Positions 9,093 through 18,410 of a stretch of DNA of 64,000 bases are shown piece by piece (position 1 is the first letter of the stretch; each line of letters starts with the position of its first letter). The notes under the pieces are model-generated. The model was not told the origin of the DNA, searched no databases, and was given only the letters and a program-made list of their open reading frames with translations. The translations under genes and the position numbers were made by a program. Source of the stretch: CAVTOO01 sp963736355 (GTDB lineage: Bacteria > Pseudomonadota > Alphaproteobacteria > Rhizobiales > Xanthobacteraceae); contig CAVTOO010000007.1 of assembly GCA_963736355.1 (NCBI GenBank), positions 248,001 to 312,000 on the forward strand, given 5' to 3'.

Positions 9093-10451
9093 ATGGCCGG
9101 ACTGACCGAAGAACTCGCACGCTTTGTCGCCAATCCCGGGCTGACAGCGCTGCCGCCCGCCGCCGTCGAGATCGCAAAGTCCGGATTCATCGACGCTGCC
9201 GGCGTGCTGGTGCGCGGCCAGACCGATCAGACCGTGCAGATCGCCCGGCACTACGCCACGCAGACCGGCCAGATGAGCGTTGCGGAATCGAGCCTGTTCT
9301 TCGGCAAGACAAAGGGCACGTCGGAAGCCGTGACGCTGATCAACGGCATCGCCTGCCACATTCACGATTATGACGATGTCGGCCTGCGCGCCCATCCGAG
9401 CGCCATTCTCGTTCCCACCATCCTTGCCGAAGCCGAACGCCTGAACAAATCCGGTGCGGACGCATTGCGCGCCTATATCGTCGGCTTCGAAGTCTGGGCC
9501 GAGCTCAATGCACGCGAGCCCGGCGACATTCACTTCAAGGGCTGGCATCCGACCTCGACCGTCGGAACGCTCGGCGCTGCGGCCGCCGCCGCAAGCCTCG
9601 CCGGCCTCGACATGCCGAAGGCGCGCAATACGCTCGCCATTGCCGCCAGCATGGCCGCCGGTGTCGTGGCCAATTTCGGCAGCATGACGAAATCGTTCCA
9701 GGTCGGCCGCGCCGCCGCCTGCGGCGTGCAGGCCGCCCGCCTCGCCGCGCTCGGCATGACCGGATCGCCGGACGCGCTCGAACACAACTCCGGTCTGCTG
9801 GCGGCGATGTCGCCGCTCGGCGACGCCAACCGCGCCAATCCGATTGCGCCCATCGGCAAGACCTTGCGGCTGGTCGAGAGCGGATTGTCGTTCAAGAAAT
9901 ATCCGGTGTGTTACTGCGCCCACCGCGTCATCGACGCTGTGATCGATATGGCCAAGGCCGAAGACATCAAGCCGGCCGATGTCAACTCGGTCGACGTGCG
10001 CATCGGCGTGACGCAGCACTCGCTGCTGCGCAATCAGGCGCCGCAGAATGTTCTCGAGGCCAAATTCTCCATCGAGTTCGCCATTGCGGCCGGCCTTGTC
10101 TCGCGCTCGGTCGGCCTCGGCGAACTGGAAACGTCGTATGTGCTGCGGCCGGAAATCCAAAATCTGATGACGAAGGTCAAGGTCGAGGAAGACCCGTCGA
10201 TCTGCCCGATCGAACCTGCGTTCTCGATGAACGATCGCCTCAAGATCAAGCTCAAGAACGGCCTCTGGCTCGATAGCGGCGAGATCCGCTTCTCACGCGG
10301 CCATGCGCGGCTGCCTCTCGGCCCCGGCGAACTGAAACAGAAATTCCTCGATTGCTGCCGCGACGCCCGCGAACTCGACGCCAACCGGCTGTTCGACATG
10401 TTGGCATCGCTCGAGACGCTGCCGGACATGGCATCGTTGCCGCAGCGCTGA
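9093..10451 (+). CDS. MmgE/PrpD family protein
   Basis: 452 residues of the 2-methylcitrate dehydratase/iron-independent aconitase-like superfamily. Typical elements are an early helix with KSGFIDAAGV, the HDYDDVG loop and AHPSAILVPT, the repetitive Ala/Gly helix region around 145-220, and a C-terminal lid domain from about 270. The family dehydrates or isomerises hydroxy-acids and related compounds in catabolic clusters. It starts a plus-strand group with the thiolase and OB-fold genes 16 bases downstream. A weak TTGACA lies at 9019-9024 in the upstream space. Confidence 0.85.
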   Translation: MAGLTEELARFVANPGLTALPPAAVEIAKSGFIDAAGVLVRGQTDQTVQIARHYATQTGQMSVAESSLFFGKTKGTSEAVTLINGIACHIHDYDDVGLRAHPSAILVPTILAEAERLNKSGADALRAYIVGFEVWAELNAREPGDIHFKGWHPTSTVGTLGAAAAAASLAGLDMPKARNTLAIAASMAAGVVANFGSMTKSFQVGRAAACGVQAARLAALGMTGSPDALEHNSGLLAAMSPLGDANRANPIAPIGKTLRLVESGLSFKKYPVCYCAHRVIDAVIDMAKAEDIKPADVNSVDVRIGVTQHSLLRNQAPQNVLEAKFSIEFAIAAGLVSRSVGLGELETSYVLRPEIQNLMTKVKVEEDPSICPIEPAFSMNDRLKIKLKNGLWLDSGEIRFSRGHARLPLGPGELKQKFLDCCRDARELDANRLFDMLASLETLPDMASLPQR

Positions 10452-10467
10452 GAGCAACAACAGCATC

Positions 10468-11662
10468 ATGACCATTTACGGCAAAGCCTACATCGCTGGC
10501 GCGTTCGAACATCCGACCCGCAAGGCCGAGGATAAATCCACCGCGCAGCTTCATGCGGAAGTTGCGCGCGGCGCGCTTGCCGACGCCGGCCTGACCAAGG
10601 ACGACATCGACGGTTATTTCTGCTCGGGCGACGCCCCCGGCACCGGCGGCTTCGGCGCACCGGGCTTCGGGCTCACCTCGATGCTCGACTACATGAACCT
10701 GAAGGTGCGCCACGCCGAAGTCGACCGATTTCGGCGGATGCTCCTACATCGCTCAGGTCAACCACGCCGCGCTGGCCATTGCCGCCGGCAAATGCCGTGT
10801 CGCGCTGATCACGCTCGCCGGCCGCCCGCGCAGCATGGGCATGGCGGCAGGCACGATGGTGCGGCAGGGCGATCCCAGCCAGCCGGACTTCCAGTTCGAA
10901 TTTCCCTACGGCCAGTCGGCGGTGAATCTCTATTCCGTCGCCGCGATGCGCCACATGTACGAATTCGGCACGACCAGCGAGCAACTGGCCTGGATCAAGG
11001 TCGCGGCCTCCCATCACGCGCAGCACAATCCGAACGCGATGCTGCGCGATGTCGTGACGGTCGAGGACGTCGTCAACTCGGCGATGATCGCCGACCCGCT
11101 GCACAAGCTCGATTGCTGCGTGGTCAGCGACGGCGGCGGCGCACTGATCGTCGTGCATCCCGACGTCGCCAAATCGCTCAAGCGCCCGCTGGTGAAAGTA
11201 CTGGGCGCGGGCGAAGCCGTGAAGCATCAGAACGCCGGCCAGATCGACCTCACCTATACGGGCGGCGTCGCCTCCGGCAAGGCCGCCTTTGCCGAGGCGG
11301 GCATCACGCCTGCGGACATCAAGTACGTCTCCGTCTATGACAGCTTCACCATTACGGTGCTGTTGCAGCTCGAAGACCTGGGCTTCTGCAAGAAAGGCGA
11401 CGGCGGAAAATTCGTCGCCGACGGCAATCTCATTTCCGGCGTCGGCAAGCTGCCGTTCAATACCGATGGCGGCGGGCTGTGCAACAACCACCCCGCCAAT
11501 CGCGGCGGCATGACCAAGGTGATCGAAGCGGTGCGGCAGTTGCGTGGCGAAGCGCATCCGGCCGTGCAGGTGAAGAATTGCAATCTCGCGCTGGCGCATG
11601 GCACCGGCGGCGGACTGGCGACGCGGCACTCAAGCGCGACGCTGATCATGGAGCGGGAGTAA
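10468..11662 (+). CDS. Thiolase-like (SCPx/lipid-transfer type) protein, frameshifted
   Basis: Reads as one thiolase-fold protein of about 398 residues if one frame change near 10725-10735 is repaired. The first part runs to LKVRHAEVD. The sequence then resumes one frame over as DFGGCSYIAQVNHAALAIAAG and continues to GTGGGLATRHSSATL. Loss of one copy of a tandem TCGAC (original GTCGACTCGACCGAT) would explain it. Such non-condensing thiolase homologs pair with a DUF35 OB-fold protein, which is exactly the next gene (6-base gap). The pair probably cleaves an acyl-CoA. As written, the protein would be truncated. Confidence 0.8.
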
Positions 11663-11667
11663 GCACC

Positions 11668-12057
11668 ATGGCGACGCAGGAACGAACCATCACCAATGTC
11701 CCGTCCAATCCGGAAACGGCGTATTTCTGGGACGCGGCGAAGAACGAGAAGCTGCTGCTGAAGCGTTGCACCGGCTGCGGCAAGGTCCATTACTATCCGC
11801 GCGCGCTCTGCCCGTATTGCTTCGGCGACACCGAGTGGGTGGAATCCTCCGGCCAAGGCACGATTTATTCCTATACGGTCATGCGCAAGGTGCCGATCCC
11901 CTACTGCTTCGCCTATGTGACGCTGGCCGAGGGCGTGACAATGGTCACCAACATCGTCGATTGCGACTTCGACAAGCTGAAAATCGGCGACCCTGTCCGG
12001 CTGGTGTTCAAACCCGTCGAAGGCGGCGGCAAGATCGCCATGTTCACCCCGGCCTGA
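11668..12057 (+). CDS. DUF35 zinc-ribbon/OB-fold protein, thiolase partner
   Basis: 129 residues. An N-terminal helix is followed by a rubredoxin-like zinc ribbon, C-x2-C (CTGC, about residue 34) and C-x2-C (CPYC, about residue 50). An OB-fold then starts at GQGTIYSYTV and ends PVRLVFKPV. Proteins of this type bind the thiolase-like subunit of the preceding gene and are needed for its activity in steroid and other acyl-CoA chain cleavage. The start ATG 11668 is 5 bases after the thiolase stop, with GGGAG upstream inside the thiolase end. Confidence 0.88.
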   Translation: MATQERTITNVPSNPETAYFWDAAKNEKLLLKRCTGCGKVHYYPRALCPYCFGDTEWVESSGQGTIYSYTVMRKVPIPYCFAYVTLAEGVTMVTNIVDCDFDKLKIGDPVRLVFKPVEGGGKIAMFTPA

Positions 12058-12203
12058 CGCAACCGACCCTCCGCACGCCTGTTTTTTGATCACGCTTCAG
12101 CGGCGCGCCGACGCGCGCTTGCGCTGCACCATCACGCGGCCGCAATGCGTATTCTGTGCAGCGAAACCCAGCGCCAAAAAGTCGAATATTCTTCGGAACT
12201 GGT

Positions 12204-12232
12204 TTGACAGCCCCCATCCCCTTGGATACCGT
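12204..12232 (+). promoter_or_regulatory. Candidate sigma70-type promoter
   Basis: TTGACA at 12204-12209 is followed after 17 bases by TACCGT at 12227-12232, about 40 bases before the ATG of the acyl-CoA dehydrogenase. The -35 box is perfect and the -10 poor. The 215-base gap between the OB-fold gene and the dehydrogenase otherwise holds nothing I recognise. Confidence 0.4.
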
Positions 12233-12271
12233 TTCGGCGATCAGCAACGACGCTTTAACGAACGGAACGCC

Positions 12272-13442
12272 ATGACAATTCTTACGTCCGAACAACGGAT
12301 GATTTAGGAAACTGCGCGCGACTTCATGCACCGCGAGATCCTTCCCGTCGCCAACAAGCTCGACCCGGTCGAAGGCGACATTCCGATGGAATTGCGCGAG
12401 AAGATCGCCGATCTCGGCTTCTTCGGCATTCTCTTTCCTGAGCAATATGGCGGCATGGGCCTGGGCGCGATGGAACACTGCATCGTCGCAGAAGAGTTCA
12501 CGCGCGGCTGGATGTCGGTCGGCTCGATCATCGCGCATGGCAACGCCATGGCAGTGTCGATGAATCTGCAGCCAGCAGCTCAAGGACGAATATTTTCCCA
12601 AGATGGCCAAGGGCGAGATGATCGGCTGCGGCTCCATCTCAGAACCCGGCGTCGGCTCCGACGTTGCAAGCGTGGCGTGCCGCGCGGTGCGCGACGGCGA
12701 CTCCTGGCTGATCACCGGCAACAAATACTGGTGCACATTCGCGGATGGATCGGACTTCATCATCCTGCTCGCCCGCACCTCTCAGCCCGAAGACCCGACA
12801 AAGCGTCATCAGGGTATGACCTGCTTCTTCATCAAGAAGCCCCGTGGGCAGCTGCCTCAGGGCTGCACGGGCGCGCCCATTCCCAAGATCGGATATTTCG
12901 GCTGGAAGACGTGGGAACTGGCGTTCGACAATTGCCGCGTTCCGCACGATCACGTGGTCGGTGAAGTCGGCCGCGGCTTCTACGAAATGCTGCACGGCCT
13001 TGAGCGTGCCCGCGCCCACACGGCGGCCCGCGCCATCGGCTGCGCGCGCGGCGGCTACGAGACGGCGCTGGCCTATGCGCAGGAGCGCAATCAGTTCGGC
13101 CATCCGATCTCGGAGTTTCAGGCGATACGTTTCAAGCTCGCGCATATGGCGTCGGAGATCGAGGCGTCGCGTCAGCTGCTCTACTCCGTCGCCCACAAAA
13201 TCGACACCCACGAGCGATGTGATCTGGAGTCTTCCATGGTGAAGTACATGGCGTCCGAAATGGCGGAGCGTGTCACCAGTGAAGCGTTGCAAATCCACGG
13301 TGGTGCGGGCTACACCAAGTTGCATTCGGTCGAGCGCTACTGGCGCGATGCGCGACTGACAAAGATTTTTGAAGGGACTTCTGAAATTCAGCTCCGTATT
13401 ATCTCGGATCATCTGCTGAAGAAGCCGAAAACACGGCAGTAA
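12272..13442 (+). pseudogene. Acyl-CoA dehydrogenase, interrupted by a stop and a frameshift
   Basis: About 390 residues of a clear acyl-CoA dehydrogenase. It starts at ATG 12272 (MTILTSEQRMI), then meets TAG at 12305-12307 where homologs have Gln (a C-to-T change). It continues ETARDFMHREILPVAN in the same frame. A second lesion near 12570-12580 changes frame before QLKDEYFPKMAKGE. The rest is intact, with FAD/substrate-loop sequences GSISEPGVGSD and ALQIHGGAGYT, and the end FEGTSEIQ where the catalytic Glu lies. It should oxidise a short acyl-CoA at the 2,3-position with ETF as acceptor. Two lesions in one gene mean either true inactivation or sequence error. Confidence 0.8.
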
Positions 13443-13538
13443 AAATCAGGCTGCCAGTATCAAACTCGAACATACTGCTATGCAAACCGTGCCGCTCGGC
13501 ACGGAAACACAAAGTCGAAAAAGTCGAGGGAGAGAAAC

Positions 13539-14777
13539 ATGCGTAACTTTACGAAAATGACACGACGCAATGCGTCGCCGCTGATCGCGGCGGCGGTTGC
13601 AGCTATGCTGCTGCCGAGCGCAGCGTGGAGCCAGTCGAAGCACACCGATCAAGTTCGGCCTACTGATGACGCTGACCGGCCCGGGCGCTGCGCCCGCGCT
13701 CGCCAACCGTCTCGGCATCGACTGGCCATGAAGGAGATCAACGACAAGGGCGGCATCATGGGCCGTCCGATGGTTCTCGTGCCGGGTGACGATCAGGCCA
13801 ACCCGACCGCCGGCACCAACGAAGCCAAGCGTCTCGTGTACCAGGAAAAGATCGACGTCATGATCGGACCGATCGCCAGCGCCGTCTCGCTCGCAATGTT
13901 GCCGACGCTGAATGGAAGCGAAGGTCACCAACATCACCGAGAGCGGCTCGGCGGCCCTGACGCCGGAGGCCGGTCCCTATCACTTCAGCATGCTGGCCTC
14001 CGCGCCGGACTCCGGCCGCGGTCTCGTCGACTATCTTGCGAAGCGTCGGCGCCAAGAGTGTCGCTCTGATCACCGACAACTCGGCGGCGAGCAAGAACGG
14101 CGCCGATGCGATCCGGACTCGCTGAAGGAAAAGAAGATCAATCTGCTCGGCGGAGCAGATCTACAAGTTCCATCCGACGGACGTGATCCCGCAGCTTCTG
14201 TCGCTGCGCGGCGCCAACCCGGATTATCTGATCCTCTACGCCGCCGCTCAGGACGACGTCGGCGTGGTGCAGAAGAACATTCTGGAGACGGCTGGAACGT
14301 GAAGCAGGTCGGCAGCCTCGCCGCCGGCACCGCGCCGGAACTCGTCATCTCCAAGGCCGGCCCCGACGCCTACAAGAACATGCTCGGCCAGGTCATCGGT
14401 CGCTTCACCTACTGCCCGAAGGAAGGCGAAGCGCAGGGCGCGCAAGATCGTGACGGACTTCGTCACGCGGTGCGCGACTTCGAAAAGGCCCGCAATCCCG
14501 GCGGCCCGTCGATCACCGACTACTTCAACATCGCCAACGGCTATGACGCGGTGACGATTCTGAAGCTCGCCATCGAAGGCAGCGGCGGAAAGACCGACGG
14601 CGAAACGCTGTCGAAGTGGATTCTCGACAATACGAGCAAGATCCAGCTCGCGTCGCGTCGCGAAGGTCGGCGCCAGCGACAAGACGCACTTCCTCTACGG
14701 CAGCGGAAGCGTTCGCGATGGTGGAGAATCCGCACATCCGCAACGAATTCCGTCTGCCGAAGCGCGCCGGCTGCTGA
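13539..14777 (+). pseudogene. Branched-chain amino-acid-type ABC substrate-binding protein (LivK-like), many frameshifts
   Basis: A Leu/Ile/Val-binding-protein family receptor of about 410 residues after repair. It has an N-terminal signal peptide (hydrophobic 14-29, ending PSAAWSQ) and starts at ATG 13539 with GGGAGAG upstream. Repairing single-base lesions at about 13641, 13723, 13914, 14044, 14153, 14118, 14290, 14443, 14473, 14655 and 14703 gives continuous family sequence, including the interior IDVMIGPIASAVSLAML and a tail ending LPKRAGC. Receptors of this sort beside acyl-CoA genes commonly bind aromatic or dicarboxylic acids rather than amino acids. It is first in a livKHMGF-type operon. 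Confidence 0.78.
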
Positions 14778-14801
14778 CCCGCCGCACGCTTATCAACAGA
14801 G

Positions 14802-14832
14802 ACGATCCCAGCCATCAGCCGGCTGGGATCGT
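14802..14832 (+). terminator. Hairpin after the substrate-binding gene
   Basis: A perfect 12-bp stem (802-813 with 821-832 in the 14-kb numbering) with a 7-base loop lies 25 bases after the receptor stop. There is no good T-run behind it. It may be a partial terminator or 3' stabilising hairpin that keeps receptor mRNA high relative to the permease genes. Confidence 0.6.
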
Positions 14833-14931
14833 TGCCTGCTGAATCCGATTTGATATTCGGCTATGTCGAAGACGGCGTGGACGCTCCTGTTCACAGGCGG
14901 CTCGTGCACGGGCGTTCGGGGGGATCATTTC

Positions 14932-15816
14932 ATGGCGATCGAGGAATTTCTGTTCATCGCGATGCGCGGGATTGGCGCGGGCGCGTTGTTCGGCCTGATC
15001 GCGATGAGCTTCAACATCGTGCACAACTCGAGCCACATCCTGAACTTCGCGCAGGGCAACATGCTCGTGCTGGGTGGCCTCGGCGCGTTTCTGCTGACGC
15101 AAAACGGCATCGGCCTGCCCGAATGGATCGCGTTCCTGGTCGTGACCGCCGTCGTCCTCGCAGTGATCATCGCGATCCAGGGTTACATCACCCTCCTGCC
15201 GCTCGGCTATTCCGCCGAAGCGCATTCATGGCTGATCACCACCATGGCGGTCTCGGTCATGATCGGCTCGGTGATGCTGATCACGCTCGGACCCTATTCG
15301 GCGACGGTCAACAGCCCGGTGCGCGGCCTGATGGTGTTCAACATGTACATCCCGGCGCCCTATTTCTTCTCGGTCGTTCTTCTGGTCGCCTGGTATCTCG
15401 CGCTGAACTGGTTCCTGACGCGCACCTTGCCCGGCCTCGCCATCAACGCGCTGTCGCAGGATTACGACGCCGCACGCGCGGCTGGCCTGAAAGTGCGGCG
15501 CCTGCAGGTGCTCGCCTTCGCCATCAGCGGCCTGATCGTCGGCTCGGCCGGCTTCGCCGCAGCGCCCGTCATCACCATCACGCCCGACTCCGGCCTGAAA
15601 TACGTGATCAACGGCTTCATCGCCTCGGTCATCGGCGGCATCGGCAACAATAACGGCGCGCTGATCGGCGGCCCGATCGTCGGCCTGATCTCGGCCTTTG
15701 CCGCCTATAAGATCGGCGGCGAGTTCGAGACCGCGACGCTGGTCGTTGTGCTGGTGGTCATGCTGCTGATCCGGCCGCAGGGCATCTTCGGCGCCACCTC
15801 GGCGCGACGGGTCTGA
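14932..15816 (+). CDS. livH: Branched-chain-type ABC transporter permease LivH
   Basis: 294 residues from ATG 14932, which has a GGGGGATC ribosome site; the frame is open further upstream but without family sequence. About eight hydrophobic segments. Signature stretches include HNSSHILNFAQGNMLVLGG near residue 25 and GLKYVINGFIASVIGGIGN near residue 220, both typical of LivH. With LivM it forms the inner-membrane channel. It is intact, in contrast with its neighbours on both sides. The stop at 15814-15816 is followed 2 bases later by the livM start. Confidence 0.88.
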   Translation: MAIEEFLFIAMRGIGAGALFGLIAMSFNIVHNSSHILNFAQGNMLVLGGLGAFLLTQNGIGLPEWIAFLVVTAVVLAVIIAIQGYITLLPLGYSAEAHSWLITTMAVSVMIGSVMLITLGPYSATVNSPVRGLMVFNMYIPAPYFFSVVLLVAWYLALNWFLTRTLPGLAINALSQDYDAARAAGLKVRRLQVLAFAISGLIVGSAGFAAAPVITITPDSGLKYVINGFIASVIGGIGNNNGALIGGPIVGLISAFAAYKIGGEFETATLVVVLVVMLLIRPQGIFGATSARRV

Positions 15817-15818
15817 TC

Positions 15819-16836
15819 ATGACGCAGGCATCCGTTCAGCATCAATCCGAAAGACGCATCGCAGTCGCCGCAAGCCGTGGCGGCCGGACACTGTCCAGTT
15901 TCTGCTCGGCTCGGCCATCGTCTGCATCGCGCTGATCGGCGCCGACATGTCCGGCAACGTGTACTGGATCCACATCCTGCGTCTCGTCGGCGTCTACCTC
16001 GCCGTCGCGGTGTTTCTGAACTTCCTGCTGGTCGATGCCGGCCAGATTTCGTTCGGTCAGGGCGCGATCCTCGGCGCCGGCGCCTATATGGCGCCGATGC
16101 TCACCGGCCTGCATGGCATGCCGCTATTACTGGGCCGCAGTCATCGCGGTCATCACCTCCATGACGGCCGGGCTTCTGTTCGCGCTGCCGGCGTTGCGCG
16201 TGCAGCTCTACTATCTCGGCTTCGTCACCTTCGGCGTCGCGCTGGTGTTTCCGGAAATGATCGCGGCGTTTCCGAAATACACCGAGGGCATCAACGGCAT
16301 CCCGATGCCGTTTCCGGCGCTCACGCGCATGTCGCATCGGTCCGGTTTCCGCGATCTCGCTGATGATCGTCATCCTGTGCTGCGGCGCCCTGCTGACGCA
16401 TCTCGCCATCCGGCGCACCGCCTATGGCCGCGCCTTGCGCGTCGCGGCGGCGAGCCCTGAAGCGGCGCAGGCGCTCGGCATCAGCCCCGGCTGGATGCGC
16501 TTCACGGCGTTCATGATCACGTCGGCCGGCACCGGCGTCGCGGCGGCGTTGTTCAACCCGGTCGTGCAGTTTGCCGGACCCACCGCCTTCGACGTCGAAC
16601 TGTCGATGCTGTTCTTCTTCGCCATCATCGTCGGCGGGCGCGGCCATCTGCTCGGGCCGGTGCTCGGCATGGCGCTGTTGTTCCTCGTGCCCAACGTGCT
16701 GCTGGCGAGCTACGTCAAATATCGTCTCTTTATCTATGGCGCGATTGCGCTCAGCGTCATGCTCGCCTTCCCCAACGGCCTGGTCGGCAGTTTCGAGGAT
16801 TGGCGCCGCCGCAAGCGCAAGAAGTCGATCCGCTGA
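15819..16836 (+). pseudogene. livM: Branched-chain-type ABC transporter permease LivM, frameshifted
   Basis: About 338 residues after repair. It starts at ATG 15819 (MTQASVQHQSERR). Frame changes are needed near 15885, 16124 (an extra C before TATTACTGG) and 16337. Between them the sequence is excellent LivM: VDAGQISFGQGAILGAGAYM, then SPEAAQALGISPGWMRFTAF, then FFFAIIVGGRGHLLGPVLG and the charged end RRRKRKKSIR. It is the partner of LivH in the channel. As given, no full-length protein can be made. Confidence 0.8.
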
Positions 16837-16847
16837 ATCTGCAGATC

Positions 16848-17608
16848 ATGCAGGTGATGGGCGACGGCACCGGCGCGGCGGCCGACAAGAACGCCGGCCC
16901 CGCCATCGAAGTCAGCAACGGCACCAAGCGCTTCGGCCATGTCGTCGCGCTCGACGCCGTCAACGTCAAAGTCGCGCGCGGCGAAATCCACGGCCTGATC
17001 GGCGCCAACGGCTCGGGCAAGACCAGCCTGCTCAATGTGCTGAGCGGCTTCAGCGTGCTGGACGAAGGCGACTTCACGATCCTGGGTGCGAAGGCGCAAG
17101 GCTACCCGGCGCACCGGATTGCAAAACTCGGACTCGGACGCACCTTCCAGACGCCGCGCGTGTTCCCGGCATTGAGCACCTGGGAGAACCTTCTGGTGGG
17201 TCTCGATGCCCGCCGATCCGAGTGCACCGCCAATTCCCGAGGCGAACGCTGAAGCGCCTGTCGGAAACGCTCTCCGCGCATGAGGTCGATCTCGTGCCGC
17301 ACGGGCAACGACGCCTGCTCGAAGTGCTGCGCGTCGCCCTGCAAGGCTCCGACATTCTCCTGCTCGACGAGCCTGCGGCCGGACTTTCGGCCCGTGAGCG
17401 CTCGGAATTCGCGCAACTGCTACGGCAATTGCGCGACCAGCACGGCAAGACCGTCGTCCTCGTCGAACACGATCTCGATCTCGTCATGGGCATCGCCGAC
17501 CGCATCACCGTGCTTGAAGCCGGTCGCGTGATCGCCTCCGCAACGCCCGCCGAGATCGCCAACGATCCGAAAGTGCGCGGCCTGTTCGTGGGAGCTCCCC
17601 ATGTTTGA
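16848..17608 (+). CDS. livG: ABC transporter ATP-binding protein LivG, frameshifted
   Basis: About 253 residues from ATG 16848, with a Walker A GANGSGKT near residue 50. A Q-loop region (LGRTFQTPRVF) is followed by a frame change between about 17200 and 17245. The signature reads HGQRRLLEVLRVAL, with Walker B ILLLDEPAAGL and the H-loop VLVEHDLDLVMGIAD. The stretch between Q-loop and signature is roughly 25-30 residues shorter than in typical LivG, so some coding sequence may be missing as well as the frame being shifted. It overlaps livF by 8 bases. Confidence 0.8.
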
Positions 17609-18293
17609 AGCGCGTGACCTCTGCTCCGGCTACGGCAGCGTTCCGGTGCTGCGCAACGTCAATATCTCCGCCAAGCCCGGCGAGATCGTGCTCGTCGTCG
17701 GCGAGAACGGCGCGGGCAAGACAACGCTGCTGCGGACGCTTGGCGGCTTCATCGCGCCGACTTCCGGCACAGTGATGCTGGGCGACCAGAACATTGCCGG
17801 CCTCGCGCCGGAGACGATGCCCAAGCGCGGCCTGCGCCTCGTGCTCGACGGTCACCGCGTTTTTCCGGAAATCTCCGTGATGGACAATCTGCGCCTCGGC
17901 GCGACCACCGGCCTCAGCAAGGCGGATTTCGCCAAGGCGCTCGACGACATCGTGTCGATGTTCCCGATCCTGAAAGAGAAGCTCCACATCCGTGCGCGTG
18001 ATCTTTCCGGCGGCCAGCAGCAGATGCTGGCGCTGGGACAGGCCTTCGTCGCGCAGCCGAAGGTTCTGCTCTGCGACGAGCCCTCCACCGGCCTCGCGCA
18101 GGCGCTGCTGCCGACAATTCTGGAGTTCCTCAGGCGCTGGGCAAAGCTCGGCACCGCCATCATCATCGTCGAGCAGCACATCCGCATCGCACTGCCGGTC
18201 GCGGATCGCGTCGTTTTGATGGAGCGTGGCGAGGTGACGCTGACCTCGCCGGCGGCCGAATTCGAACAAACGCTGGGGCAGCGCGCCAAGTAG
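17601..18293 (+). CDS. livF: ABC transporter ATP-binding protein LivF
   Basis: 230 residues, the second ATPase of the branched-chain-type importer. Walker A GENGAGKT is at residues 34-41, the signature LSGGQQQML near 135, Walker B KVLLCDEPS near 154 and the H-loop IIIVEQHIR near 192. The ATG lies inside the end of livG (8-base overlap), so translation is coupled. It is the intact last gene of the operon. About 117 bases without any evident gene follow before the LOG-family gene. Confidence 0.88.
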   Translation: MFEARDLCSGYGSVPVLRNVNISAKPGEIVLVVGENGAGKTTLLRTLGGFIAPTSGTVMLGDQNIAGLAPETMPKRGLRLVLDGHRVFPEISVMDNLRLGATTGLSKADFAKALDDIVSMFPILKEKLHIRARDLSGGQQQMLALGQAFVAQPKVLLCDEPSTGLAQALLPTILEFLRRWAKLGTAIIIVEQHIRIALPVADRVVLMERGEVTLTSPAAEFEQTLGQRAK

Positions 18294-18410
18294 AGCAAAA
18301 GCCCGCAACGCCACAGCTTGCCCTGCTCCTCGCGATCCTGATACTGACCCGGACGGTGATCCGCACTCGACCAACGCGGATGCCGGCCGGATCACACAGA
18401 GTATCGCGAC

